64,000 nucleotides of DNA from Mucilaginibacter sp. 14171R-50 (GTDB lineage: Bacteria; Bacteroidota; Bacteroidia; Sphingobacteriales; Sphingobacteriaceae), in NCBI RefSeq assembly GCF_010093045.1, contig NZ_CP048115.1, forward strand, positions 2,294,001-2,358,000. The letters are read 5' to 3'. Position numbers and translations under genes: made by a program. Positions 26,545 through 36,812 of this stretch are shown here, one piece after another (position 1 is the stretch's first letter; each line of letters starts with the position of its first letter). The notes beneath the pieces are model-generated. The model worked only from the letters and a program-made list of their open reading frames with translations, was not told the origin of the DNA and ran no database searches.

Positions 26545-26772
26545 CTAAACACTAAGTGCCTTTTGTTTTTTATACAAGTGGTAAGCGTAAAAGGCAACCG
26601 CGGCAAACAGCAAAACATACACCCAGGTATCAAGCGGTAAATCGCAGGCAGGCGGTTCGTACGGTGCATCCGGGTCGCTTGGCGGTTCCGGGTCCTCGCA
26701 CTGTGCAAAAGCTGTTACACTGAAAAGTAAAAACGAAAATAAAACAAACAGTATTTTCCTCAATCTTATCAC
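26545..26772 (-). CDS. small exported protein with a C-terminal sorting-type helix (PID-CTERM-like)
   Basis: 75 residues. A signal peptide (about 1-23, cut after AFA) leads to a short acidic, Pro-rich segment (CEDPEPPSDPDAPYEPP) and then PLDTWVYVLLFAAVAFYAYHLYKKQ. That is a P-(L/I)-D tripeptide, one transmembrane helix and a basic tail, the arrangement of PEP/PID-CTERM-type sorting signals in Bacteroidota. Role unknown; such mini-proteins are often found as independent genes. It lies 12 bp downstream of the giant surface protein gene and may be cotranscribed. Confidence 0.65.
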   Translation of the reverse strand: MIRLRKILFVLFSFLLFSVTAFAQCEDPEPPSDPDAPYEPPACDLPLDTWVYVLLFAAVAFYAYHLYKKQKALSV

Positions 26773-26784
26773 AATCGCTCTTTG

Positions 26785-29700
26785 TTAATTTTTTACAAAT
26801 TTACCATTTCCTACCACAGTTTTATTACCGTTGTTTACCACCTGAACAAAATAAGTGCCGGGCAACAGGTTGTTCACATTGTTTTGCCAAACGGTATTTG
26901 TTGTAGTAACCGATCTTACTACGCTTCCGTTGCCGCTGGTTACGGTTATAGTATAGGATGTAGCGCCCTCCTGCGGCAGTATTGCCACATTTACGGTGGT
27001 AGTAACCGGGTTAGGGTATATGTTAATATTGCTAACCACTATGTTTTGCCCTTGTTTGGCATACATCAGTTCCCTGATCTCGGAATAGCTGATCTCTCCG
27101 TTTAGATCGGTTGTTTTTAAGCGATATTGGTTTTTACCTATTACCGGGAACCTGTCTGTCAGGGCGTAATCACCGTTGCCGGTTGATTTAAGGCTGCTAA
27201 CTACATCCCATGTTTTACCATTATCGGTGCTGCGTTCTACAACAAAGCCGGTGTAATCGCTTTCATTTTCGGTTGTCCAGCTCAGTTCGGCACCTGACGT
27301 GGTTTTCGAAGCCGAAAACTTTAAAAGGGTAAGTGCGTAATCGGGGTTCTGGCGTATCACAAGCGCAAAGCGGTTAGCACCGTATGTGGCCGTATCGCTC
27401 AGTGTAGCATTAAAATTATAAGTTTTATTAGTGCCGATGTCTAACGAATCCTTTCTCCATTTATCCATCAGCCAGATAGAATATAATTGCGGTACGTTCT
27501 TCAGTTCGTTAAGGTTAAGCTGGTATATGCCTGTTGCCGGTACTTTTACGGTTAAAGGTATAGTAAGCGATTTAGCAGGATAAGGCAGCTCGTTAATTGC
27601 CAGCTCTTTATTATCTGCCGAACGGGTTGACAGGCTTATTACGTTATTTCCCTTCAGGTACTCTGCATCTTCGTTTTTGGCAAAGGTTGGTTTGGCAGTG
27701 CTTTTAAAAAACACCAGCGATTCCTCTTTATTATTATCGTCCTGTATAACCTGTAAACGTAGATACTGCACCGGCGGCTTTGTAACAGCGGGCGCTGCCA
27801 TAGTAGCGGCAGCGGATGTTGTTGCCGCGGCGGTGCCCATCAGTGTTTGCCTGTTCAATTGCTGTGCATTTAACTTGCCGGCCTGGTTAGGGGCCGACAT
27901 CAATACCGACGAAGCAGTTAATTGCGTATTTACCTTAGCTGCCTCGGTAAAAGTAAGTGTTGGGTTTTTATCAGTAGCCCTAACAAAAAATGCCTGGCCG
28001 CTTGGTATAACATTCGCGTTTGATAGCGCGCTGTTATCAAAGTTTGTACCCACGCCCGCATGCCCCGCTATATAAGTAGCATAAGCCTTTAAACGCGGAT
28101 TATATATGCGGATAGTGCTATCGATATGTGTGCCTGCAATAGCAGCTGTACCAAATTTATCCCAGTCAATCGAGCTCGCGTACGGGTTGCCCACCAGGTT
28201 ATAACCGCGTACCGCCGTGTTTGCTATAGAATCGGTATATAATAACTTACCGGCACCACCGGCATTCGTCCAGTGCGTAACGGTTATAGCGCCCTGGTTT
28301 AAATAACCTGTAGAAGTAAATGTTGCGGGCTGCGCAACAGATTGCGGGCTGGTTGGATCTGTAGTGGTCGGTCCGCCTCTGAAGAAAAACAGGATGCCAT
28401 TACCTGCCGGTAAGGTAAATGTATTTACTTCACCATCCAGGTTAATATTGTATGCCGGCGTGTTGTTGATCTTATTGATACCCCGGAAGTTACCCGATAT
28501 GAACGAGGTATACGCCGGAACAAGATTTTCGCGGTAGGCATATATCGATGGATTAGCCGGCGTTGTATTGCTAAATCCGCCGGTACCTGATGTGCCGGTG
28601 ATCCATGATTGGGTTTTCGAATAGCTTAGGTTAGGCCAAACCGCAAGGCTGCTCGACTCCGATACCGCTGATGACAATAAGCGGTACCCGCGGCTGTATG
28701 CTTTCCCGCCGGTGATGTAACGCTCAACATTAACGTTACCGGTGATGCTTGCAGTAGACGGAAGTTCGGTAACCGTTGCCGAGCCGCTGGTGTCTGATTT
28801 TAGCGTTAATACGCCGCCGGTAGCCAAAGTAACCTTGCCCGATAGCGTTAGCTTACCGGTACTGGCAACGCCGAAACCGGCGCCTGTACCGCCTAAAGTT
28901 TTGGTACGGGTAGTGCCGCTTGAATTGCTAAAGGTTACGTTATTAAAAGTAAAGGCGGTAGCGGCGTTGTTATTGATCGTCTGCACGTTTGTCTTGTTGA
29001 AAACCATGGTACCGGTGCCACCTGTAAAGGTTCCGCCAACATCGTTAGTGAAGGTAGTGGAGTTGAAATTAATGTTACCGCTGCCTGCCGTAAATGCCCC
29101 TGTGTTTGTAAAGTTGCCCGTTATATCAATATCGCCGGCACCGGCGTTAAAAGTGCTTTTGTTATTGACAGCGCCGCTAAAAGTTACATTACCGGTACCT
29201 AACGTTACAGTACCGCCTGCGTTATTTGTTAAAGCGGCAAAAGTACCTGTACCTGAGGCAAGGTTTAAGCTGCCGCCCGAGTTGTTTGTAAATGTTCCCG
29301 AGGTAGTAAAAGTACCCGCTGCCGACTGTGTGATAGTACCCGTATTGGCAACGGTAGTCGAAAAGGTTATTCCGTTGCTGCCTGTATTTGTAATAGTACC
29401 CGAATTTGTTGTCGCGCCTGCAACCGTTAAGGTCCCTGCAACAGACATATCGCCGGCATTATTTAACTGGGCACTGCCTGTCAACTGTAATGTAGCCCCC
29501 GAGGCTACAGAAGAAGCAGCGCCGCTTGATAAAGCCAGTTTGCCGGTACCGCTGCTTGTAATAGTGCCTGTAGAAGATGCATTTACGGTGATGCCGTTGC
29601 TAAGGGTTAACGTTTGCGCGGTATTTATAGTTAAAACAGGTGTGTTATTATTGCCAAAGGTTATGCCGCGTATTGTTTTAGATGCGCTAACAGTGGGTTG

Positions 29701-31845
29701 GTTATAAGGATATTGGTAAGCCACCACACCAATACGTACCACATCGTTTGTACCGGGCGCAGCGCCCCCGCCTCCGTTTAGTGTTCTGTAGTTGCCCGCA
29801 TCGGTAAAGCTTGTACTGCTGCTGCCCACCCAATCGTAAGTAGCTGCGATGGTAAAGGTATTACCGTTTGATGTGCTTAAGTTGCTGTATTGTTTATAAG
29901 GTGTACTTTGGGTTAACGATGCTGTTCCGTTAACAAAATTATAGGTTAAGCTACCAGTACTATAACTTGTACTTGCGGTAAAATCCGCCACCAGGAAATA
30001 GTAATATGAACCGTTGCCGGTAAAACTGTTTAAGTTTTGGCTTAAGCCGGTTATGGTGGTACTGGTGCCCGGGAAGCTAACCGAGGCGCCTGTATTTACC
30101 GCATCGGCAAAATAAGGCGTAGTAGACCGGTAAAGCTTGCCTTGTGTAAAATACGCGTTGGTACTGATGTTACTTGGGATATTAATTTGGTTTATAGTTA
30201 AAATGCCCGTTACATCAACCTTAAAACCAAACAAAACAATACCGGTTTGGCCATAGCTTAAAGCGCCTTGAGTTATGCCGTTACTGGCGCTGTTATAGCC
30301 GGTTATGGTAACACTGGGCAGGGCCAGCGAAAAATTTGTACCATTTACATCGCTGGCAACAGCAACGTTTGAACTTGTAGGGCTGCTTTGTACGATGGAG
30401 TTTGACGCCGACGCCGCGAATTTAAACTGGGTTGTACCCGGCACCGTGCCATAATAACCAGAATAAAAATCGCCCACGATAAAGTAATATACCGGTGCCG
30501 CGTTTGCGGTATATGTTTCGTTTAAACCAGAAACGGTAAGGCCGGGCGTTGAACCGGAGGTGAAACTAACCGAGGCGGTATTAATAAGTGTTGCCGTGAG
30601 CGTAGAGAATATGCTTGACGTTGAACGATAAATTTTTCCGTTGTTGAAATAGCTTGCCGGAACGCTGGTACCTGTATTGTTTAAATTAAAGCCAGTTACG
30701 GTACTGTTTGCATTAGTACTTACGCCAAATCCAAATAAAAGGATGCCGGTTTCGCTTGGTACCAAATTGCCTTGTGTAATACCGTTTACCGCACTGTTTG
30801 CGTCGGTAATAGTGTACGTTGGGTTGCTTAAGCTTAATGTAGCACCGGTGATATTTGAAGGCGCAGCGATGTTAGCGCTGTTTGGAGAAGTTTGTACAAT
30901 AGCATTAGTTTGGGTTGTTTGAAACTTTAATTGCAGGTCGGCAGGTAAAGTACCTCCTGTTTGGTTAAAGTCGGCTACTACAAAATAATAAACGGTAGTG
31001 CTACTTATTGATTCGGAAATGCCCGATATGGCAACGCCAGGCGTATGCTGATAGTTACTGAATGATACCGTTGCGGTTACCTGTGTTGCCGTGCCGAATG
31101 AAAATGTGCTTGTTGCTGAACGGTATAATTTGCCGTTTCCTAAGTAGGCCGACAGATAACCCTGTGTGCTCGAGCTATAAATGTTAAATCCGCTTACTGT
31201 AGTATTTGAATTTGATGATACCCCAAAACCAAACAATACAACGTTACTTTGCGATGCGATAATAGCGCCCTGGGTAATACCGTTACCCGCGGTATTTGCC
31301 GATGTTAAAGTATATGTAGGGTTTGTTACCGAATAATTAGTACCTGTTACACTTGCCGCATAGCTGGTGTAAGGGCTGCTCCTGATAGCCTGGCTTACGT
31401 TAAATTGTATATTGGCAGGCAGGGTTACGTAACCCGGCACATTATTCATATCCACCACAAAAAAGTACGTATAGTTTGTATTGTTTATGGTTTCGTTTAA
31501 GCCGCTTATGCTGATATAGGTGCCCGGCGAACCGACGTTTGTAACTAAGGTAGCTCCTGCAAACGATTTACTACCTGCAGTAGAGCGGTATAATTTGGCA
31601 TTGGTAAAATAATTTTGCGACGCACCAAGTACAAATTGATTTATGGTAACAGACCCTGTAACGGTTACGGTGAACCCAAAGGCTACTACAGCGGTTTGTC
31701 CACTTACAACTGGACTTGCTGTTATGCCATTGGTCACCACGCTGTTAGCACCGGTAATCGTTACCGTTTGTCCTTTACTACTCAGCCCAAAAAAACATAA
31801 GAATATAAACGATACTAACGCAGATTTGTATATGGGTGCTTTCAA
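26785..31845 (-). CDS. giant repeat-containing secreted surface protein with type IX sorting domain
   Basis: 1686 residues. N-terminal signal peptide ending near SSKGQ. Four diverged repeats of roughly 150-165 residues fill about 25-670; each starts like NGITQGAI, contains LFGFGV, GKLYRS and YYF(V/L)V(A/G)DF. Next come a DWVGSSSTSFTDAGNYR segment and a long low-complexity Thr/Gly/Asn beta-helix-like region (about 690-1010, many T-x-T-N-x-G turns). The C-terminus has an ELSWTTENESDYTGFVVERS module and a type IX (type A) sorting domain beginning NIYPNPV. It is expected to be secreted and cell-surface attached; it could be an adhesin. No enzyme motif is visible. Confidence 0.85.
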   Translation of the reverse strand: MKAPIYKSALVSFIFLCFFGLSSKGQTVTITGANSVVTNGITASPVVSGQTAVVAFGFTVTVTGSVTINQFVLGASQNYFTNAKLYRSTAGSKSFAGATLVTNVGSPGTYISISGLNETINNTNYTYFFVVDMNNVPGYVTLPANIQFNVSQAIRSSPYTSYAASVTGTNYSVTNPTYTLTSANTAGNGITQGAIIASQSNVVLFGFGVSSNSNTTVSGFNIYSSSTQGYLSAYLGNGKLYRSATSTFSFGTATQVTATVSFSNYQHTPGVAISGISESISSTTVYYFVVADFNQTGGTLPADLQLKFQTTQTNAIVQTSPNSANIAAPSNITGATLSLSNPTYTITDANSAVNGITQGNLVPSETGILLFGFGVSTNANSTVTGFNLNNTGTSVPASYFNNGKIYRSTSSIFSTLTATLINTASVSFTSGSTPGLTVSGLNETYTANAAPVYYFIVGDFYSGYYGTVPGTTQFKFAASASNSIVQSSPTSSNVAVASDVNGTNFSLALPSVTITGYNSASNGITQGALSYGQTGIVLFGFKVDVTGILTINQINIPSNISTNAYFTQGKLYRSTTPYFADAVNTGASVSFPGTSTTITGLSQNLNSFTGNGSYYYFLVADFTASTSYSTGSLTYNFVNGTASLTQSTPYKQYSNLSTSNGNTFTIAATYDWVGSSSTSFTDAGNYRTLNGGGGAAPGTNDVVRIGVVAYQYPYNQPTVSASKTIRGITFGNNNTPVLTINTAQTLTLSNGITVNASSTGTITSSGTGKLALSSGAASSVASGATLQLTGSAQLNNAGDMSVAGTLTVAGATTNSGTITNTGSNGITFSTTVANTGTITQSAAGTFTTSGTFTNNSGGSLNLASGTGTFAALTNNAGGTVTLGTGNVTFSGAVNNKSTFNAGAGDIDITGNFTNTGAFTAGSGNINFNSTTFTNDVGGTFTGGTGTMVFNKTNVQTINNNAATAFTFNNVTFSNSSGTTRTKTLGGTGAGFGVASTGKLTLSGKVTLATGGVLTLKSDTSGSATVTELPSTASITGNVNVERYITGGKAYSRGYRLLSSAVSESSSLAVWPNLSYSKTQSWITGTSGTGGFSNTTPANPSIYAYRENLVPAYTSFISGNFRGINKINNTPAYNINLDGEVNTFTLPAGNGILFFFRGGPTTTDPTSPQSVAQPATFTSTGYLNQGAITVTHWTNAGGAGKLLYTDSIANTAVRGYNLVGNPYASSIDWDKFGTAAIAGTHIDSTIRIYNPRLKAYATYIAGHAGVGTNFDNSALSNANVIPSGQAFFVRATDKNPTLTFTEAAKVNTQLTASSVLMSAPNQAGKLNAQQLNRQTLMGTAAATTSAAATMAAPAVTKPPVQYLRLQVIQDDNNKEESLVFFKSTAKPTFAKNEDAEYLKGNNVISLSTRSADNKELAINELPYPAKSLTIPLTVKVPATGIYQLNLNELKNVPQLYSIWLMDKWRKDSLDIGTNKTYNFNATLSDTATYGANRFALVIRQNPDYALTLLKFSASKTTSGAELSWTTENESDYTGFVVERSTDNGKTWDVVSSLKSTGNGDYALTDRFPVIGKNQYRLKTTDLNGEISYSEIRELMYAKQGQNIVVSNINIYPNPVTTTVNVAILPQEGATSYTITVTSGNGSVVRSVTTTNTVWQNNVNNLLPGTYFVQVVNNGNKTVVGNGKFVKN

Positions 31846-32256
31846 TTTAAATTAAAAAGGGTAAACATTTATCAATATCGCGCGTGTTGCAAAAATGATG
31901 CAAACGCCGGGTTTTAAGCCGTTTAATACCTGTAATGTGGCAATCAGGGCTATTTACGATGAAATAAATACAAAAGATTTTTAACCTTAACTAAAGAAAC
32001 CTGTTTCGGAAAATGTAAAAGTGGGTAAATATTCCACAGAATGGGGAAAAAGCGCCACACTGGGGAATATTGCCTTTGATTTTAACTTTATGTTTATTAA
32101 TTGAAGAGAAATTTTAGCACGAATGGGGCAATGTTCCTGTGAGTTTTACTAAAGTCATTAATTATAGTTCAAATTCCAAGCCAGATAATTTAATATTTAT
32201 AGGATGCCAAAATATTATCTAAAACATTTATTTTTAGCATGCACTATTTTTAATGT
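31846..32256. other. 411-bp divergent intergenic region
   Basis: Upstream region of two divergent genes for sorting-domain proteins. AT-rich. An inverted pair AATATTCC / GGAATATT lies about 30 bp apart around 32030-32075 and could be an operator. No exact TAnnTTTG box seen close to either start. Confidence 0.35.
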
Positions 32257-35200
32257 ATGGGCAAAAAATACCCGGCACTGTTTAGTTTCCTTCTGTTTAT
32301 TGCCTGTACCATTCAGGTATTTGGCCAGCAGCAAATACCGTATAATGCTGCACGGCAGCAAAAATTAGATTCAATTTCGTTACGGTCGGCTCAAAATTTT
32401 ATCAACGCTCATCAAAAAGCCCTGCAAATGGCGCCTTCAAGGGGCTGGGCTATCCGCAGGGTCACAAAAGCCGGCAACCTTGTAGCCTTGCAAGGTGTAA
32501 ACAGCCTGGGCTTTCCGGTTTTTTTGATCACGCATAATAATACTATTTCGGCAGCAACCACGGGCACCAACACGGTGCAGCCCGGCGGTGCCTTAGGCCT
32601 GAACCTGAGTGGCAGCAGCACGTTTTTGAACAATAAGCTGGGTATATGGGACGGCGGCCAGGTGTATAAGGCCCACAGGGAGTTTGCCGGTAAAACCATT
32701 ACCGCCAGGGACAACGCCGGCGTGCTCGACCACTCTACCCACGTGGCCGGCACCATGATAGCCAAAGGAGTATACGCCCCGGTAAAGGGCATGGCCTATG
32801 GCGCGCAAACCCTGTTGGCCTGGGATTTTGATGACGATGTATCCGAAATGAGCGCGGCGGCATCGGGCCTGTTACTTTCTAACCACTCGTACGGGGATGT
32901 TGGCGGCTGGGACTACAACAGCAGTGATGGCCGCTGGGAATGGTACGGCCTGCCCGGCGATACCGAAGATTATAATTTTGGTTTTTATGACGCTCGTGTG
33001 CAATCGTGGGATAAGATTGCCTATAACGCGCCCTATTATTTGATAGTGGAATCGGCGGGTAACAGCAGATCGAGCAACGGGCCGGCCATAGGGTCAACCT
33101 ATTACGGCTATGCCAGCCGCACAAACCCCACTTTTGTAAATAAAGGGCCGCGCCCTGCCAATATCAGTAGTAATAACGGTTATGATATTATCACCACAAC
33201 AGGGACCGCAAAAAATATACTTACGGTTGGCGCGGTAGGCCCTTTGCCTAACGGGCCGGTTAACCGCGCCGATGTGGCCGTTTCGTTCTTTAGCAGCTGG
33301 GGGCCCACAGATGATGGCCGCATCAAGCCCGATATTATGGGTAACGGCGAAAACGTTGTATCTACGGGCACGCAAAACACCAGCTCGTATATCACACTGT
33401 CGGGCACATCCATGGCGGCACCCAATATCACCGGGTCGTTATACCTTTTACAGGAGTATTACGCGCAAAAAAACAACGGTAACTTTATGCGGGCCGCCAC
33501 TCTAAAGGGCCTGGCCTGCCATACCGCGTTTGATGCAGGTAACGTTGGCCCCGATTATATTTACGGGTGGGGCCTGTTAGATATGCGCCGTGCCGCACAG
33601 GCCATTACCGATAATGGCGTAAAAAGTATCATCAGCGAAAACACCCTTACACAAGGGCAAACAAAAAGCTTTGACGTGGTTGCATCGGGCGAGGGGCCTT
33701 TATCAGTAACCATTTCGTGGACAGACCCCGAAGGCACCCCAACGGCCGGCACAACCATAAACGACCGCACCCCAAAACTGGTGAACGACCTTGACCTGCG
33801 GATAAACGATGACGCGAACATTTATAATCCCTGGGTGCTTACGCCCGACAACCCTTCGGCACCGGCTACAACCGGCGATAATATCAGGGATAACATCGAG
33901 CAGGTATACATTGCCAATGCGGTGCCTGGTAAAAAATATACCGTTAACATATCGCACAAAGGTATATTGCGCTCGGGCAGCCAGGCCTATTCGGTTATTA
34001 TAACCGGAACGGGCGGCAACGCCTATTGCGCCTCGGCACCGGCATTAACGGCCGATTCAAAGATCAATAAATTTACATTAGCGAATATCAGCTATACAGC
34101 GGGAGCAGGCTGTACAGGCTATACCGATAACACCAATTTGTCCGTACAGCTGGAAGCCGGTAAAATTTATCCCTTTAGCCTTACATTAGGTACTTGCGGC
34201 GCTGATTTTAGCAAAGCCGCAAAAATATTTGCCGACTGGAACGGCAACGGTGTTTTTGATGCTGATGAGCTGGCCGCTACTACTGATGTTGTTGCCGGCA
34301 GCAATATCGTTACAGGCAATATTGCTGTACCGGCAACGGTTACGCCGGGCAACATCAGCCTGCTGCGTGTAGTGTTGAATGAAACCACCATACCTGACGC
34401 TATCACGGCCTGCGGCACCTATAATAAGGGTGAGACGCAGGACTACCGTATACAATTTTTAAAACCATCTGTTGATGCGGGGGCCATAGCTATTGTAAAC
34501 TCCGAGGCCGGGGCCATCTGCGCAACGGCGGTAGCAGTTACGGTAAGGCTAAAGAATTTTGGCAGTTCGGGCATAAGCAATGTGCCGGTTACCGTAACGG
34601 TTACCTCGCCAAATAATACAGTGACTACATTAACCGAGGTGTACACCGGCTCGTTAAGTCCCGAAGAAGAAACCGACTTTACCTTTACCGGTAAATTTAA
34701 CGCGGTTGCGGGCTCTACTTACAACATCACTGCCGAAACCACCATGCCCGGCGACCCCATAACCGCCAACAACAAAACAACTGGCACTATCACTATTGGT
34801 TACCCGCCCGAAATTACCGGGCTGCAAGCCTACTTCTGCACCAATACCAACGTCTACGAATTATCCGGCACCGGCGACGGGCAACTGCTTTGGTATAAGT
34901 CGGCTACCGATGCTATCCCGGTAGGGTATGGTTCGCCTGCATCGGTAACGCAGCCCCCGGTTAACAACACTTTTTACGCGGGCTTAAATGATTTTAGCGG
35001 CAAGGTTGGCCCGGCTACCAAAAACGTGTTCAGCGCGGGCGGGTATAACCAGTTTACGCCGGGCGTTGAAGTAAACACCAAAATACCGGTGATGATTGAA
35101 AGCGCGCGGTTGTATGTGGGCAATGCCGGACGGGTCATTTTTACGGCGACTAACGATAACGGCGAAGTGGTATCATCGGTAACACTGAATGTTACCGCAA

Positions 35201-36006
35201 CAAGTTCATCTTCCCAGCCCGGCGAACAGCCCGACGACCCAACCGATCAGGGTAAAGTATATACGCTTAACCTGTTGCTGCCTGCCGCCGGTAACTATAC
35301 CATCACCCCATCGTACGAAGGCGGTGCAACCATCTACCGTAACAACGGCGGGGTAAAAGGTTATCCGTTTACGATCGGTAATATTTTCAGCATCACCGGT
35401 AATGATGCCATATCCGATGCCGGCGAAAGCGATACCACCTATTATAAAAACTTTTACTACTACCTGTACGATATGCAGGTACGCAGTCCGGGTTGTCCAA
35501 CTGCTCAGCGTGCGGCTGTCACGGTTGCCAATCCGGTCATCACGCAAAATGGCGATATATTAAACTCAAGCATAGCAACCGGTAACCAGTGGCTTTTAAA
35601 TGGAGAAGTTATTGAAGGCGCTGTAAATGCCAGTTACACACCACTGGTTAGCGGCAACTACCAGGTACAGGTTACACACGATAGCGGCTGTGTGACGGTG
35701 TCGGATGTGTTTGCGTACGCGCTGGTAGCCAAACACCCCGATAAAAGTACAGATATTGGCCTGGCAGTATTCCCGGTACCGGCAAATACTTACTTTAATG
35801 TACTTTTTGAAGCTAAGGCGGCGGGTAATCTGCAGTTATCGCTCGTGAACAGCGCCGGGCAAACCGTGTATCAAACAACACAAACTATTGCCGCAGGTAA
35901 TTTTAGTACTGCAATAAACACGGTTAACCGCATCCCGGGCACTTACATCCTCAAAATAAAACTGGGGGATAAGGTTTATTCAAAAAAGATAATTATTGCG
36001 AAGTAG
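32257..36006 (+). CDS. secreted subtilisin-like (S8) serine protease with type IX sorting domain
   Basis: 1249 residues. Signal peptide to about residue 23. The S8 catalytic set is complete: Asp132 in GIWDGG, His162 in DHSTHVAGT, oxyanion Asn269 in ESAGNS and Ser385 in SGTSMAAP. A P/Homo-B-like beta domain (about 450-580), a GEVED-type domain (about 590-740), a CARDB-like segment, and a C-terminal sorting domain starting near FPVPAN at about 1165 follow. It should be exported by type IX secretion and digest extracellular protein. It faces away from the giant surface protein gene. Confidence 0.93.
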   Translation: MGKKYPALFSFLLFIACTIQVFGQQQIPYNAARQQKLDSISLRSAQNFINAHQKALQMAPSRGWAIRRVTKAGNLVALQGVNSLGFPVFLITHNNTISAATTGTNTVQPGGALGLNLSGSSTFLNNKLGIWDGGQVYKAHREFAGKTITARDNAGVLDHSTHVAGTMIAKGVYAPVKGMAYGAQTLLAWDFDDDVSEMSAAASGLLLSNHSYGDVGGWDYNSSDGRWEWYGLPGDTEDYNFGFYDARVQSWDKIAYNAPYYLIVESAGNSRSSNGPAIGSTYYGYASRTNPTFVNKGPRPANISSNNGYDIITTTGTAKNILTVGAVGPLPNGPVNRADVAVSFFSSWGPTDDGRIKPDIMGNGENVVSTGTQNTSSYITLSGTSMAAPNITGSLYLLQEYYAQKNNGNFMRAATLKGLACHTAFDAGNVGPDYIYGWGLLDMRRAAQAITDNGVKSIISENTLTQGQTKSFDVVASGEGPLSVTISWTDPEGTPTAGTTINDRTPKLVNDLDLRINDDANIYNPWVLTPDNPSAPATTGDNIRDNIEQVYIANAVPGKKYTVNISHKGILRSGSQAYSVIITGTGGNAYCASAPALTADSKINKFTLANISYTAGAGCTGYTDNTNLSVQLEAGKIYPFSLTLGTCGADFSKAAKIFADWNGNGVFDADELAATTDVVAGSNIVTGNIAVPATVTPGNISLLRVVLNETTIPDAITACGTYNKGETQDYRIQFLKPSVDAGAIAIVNSEAGAICATAVAVTVRLKNFGSSGISNVPVTVTVTSPNNTVTTLTEVYTGSLSPEEETDFTFTGKFNAVAGSTYNITAETTMPGDPITANNKTTGTITIGYPPEITGLQAYFCTNTNVYELSGTGDGQLLWYKSATDAIPVGYGSPASVTQPPVNNTFYAGLNDFSGKVGPATKNVFSAGGYNQFTPGVEVNTKIPVMIESARLYVGNAGRVIFTATNDNGEVVSSVTLNVTATSSSSQPGEQPDDPTDQGKVYTLNLLLPAAGNYTITPSYEGGATIYRNNGGVKGYPFTIGNIFSITGNDAISDAGESDTTYYKNFYYYLYDMQVRSPGCPTAQRAAVTVANPVITQNGDILNSSIATGNQWLLNGEVIEGAVNASYTPLVSGNYQVQVTHDSGCVTVSDVFAYALVAKHPDKSTDIGLAVFPVPANTYFNVLFEAKAAGNLQLSLVNSAGQTVYQTTQTIAAGNFSTAINTVNRIPGTYILKIKLGDKVYSKKIIIAK

Positions 36007-36015
36007 GATGAATAC

Positions 36016-36066
36016 CGGATATCCAACATCGAACGTTTTACTTTATTATTCGATATTGGATATCCG
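36016..36066. repeat. inverted intergenic repeat with 18-bp stem
   Basis: CGGATATCCAACATCGAA pairs with TTCGATATTGGATATCCG (one G-T pair) across a 15-nt loop. It lies 10 bp after the protease stop. It can act as a terminator and looks like a family of dispersed repeats found in related genomes. Confidence 0.6.
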
Positions 36067-36100
36067 ATGTTCTACATTTAAAGGAATACTGATCGTTTAC

Positions 36101-36592
36101 TTAAAACGTATATTTTAACCCAAGGCCGGGGGCAAGGTCAAAAAATGGCCCGGTTGCCAGTTCAACACGTGGGTTTAAGTCAAGGCTAATGGCTATAGGG
36201 GCATCGGGCAATTTGTATTCAAGGCCTAAAACCCCATCAGCGCCAAGCAAAACCCGGCTGTCGCTGTAATAGTTATCATCGCCAAAGCGTTTGTAAACGC
36301 CGCTGCCCACAGCGCCAACGTGCGCGCCAAAACCATAGTAAAACTTAAGCAGGGGAGTATTAAAAGCAGGTTGATGCAATTCGTATAAGCCTGTTACCAC
36401 AACGCCGTGGTTACGGATGCCTAATATCCCTTCAAGCGCGGTGGTGCTGTTCATGAAATATTTAACAGAGGGGCCATTTTCGTAACCGCCGAATTTAAGG
36501 CCGACAGCGGTTTTGTAGTCCTGCGCCTGAGACCGGTTAGCAAGCAGCAAAAAGGATGTTAGTACTACTGCAATGAGGGTAAGTTTTTTCAT
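36101..36592 (-). CDS. small outer-membrane beta-barrel protein
   Basis: 163 residues. Signal peptide (cut near SQAQD), then alternating amphipathic strands with Gly/aromatic residues, ending in GLKYTF with a terminal Phe, the usual barrel-assembly signal. Probably an 8-strand barrel. Function unknown. Converges with the protease gene. Confidence 0.8.
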   Translation of the reverse strand: MKKLTLIAVVLTSFLLLANRSQAQDYKTAVGLKFGGYENGPSVKYFMNSTTALEGILGIRNHGVVVTGLYELHQPAFNTPLLKFYYGFGAHVGAVGSGVYKRFGDDNYYSDSRVLLGADGVLGLEYKLPDAPIAISLDLNPRVELATGPFFDLAPGLGLKYTF

Positions 36593-36812
36593 AGTAATTT
36601 TTTTTGATGCGGTTTGTATTCATACCGCATGCGTTGCGTAAATGGTTTAATAGTTAACGTAATTAACGGCATAGATAGCGTTTTATGCTGTTTAAATAAA
36701 AATGATGCTGCAATAATATATCACATAACTGATTTCCAAACGTAAAATAATCAACATTTCCACATTGTATTTGTAACCTTAAATACCTTAAATTACCCCA
36801 ATATTACCTGTT

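Noticed and set aside
28742..29707. 321-codon open frame on + within the giant surface protein gene
   Set aside because: It is antisense to the Thr/Asn/Gly-rich repeat region and its Val/Pro/Leu-rich composition is what that repeat gives when read backwards. The minus-strand gene has a signal peptide and sorting domain.
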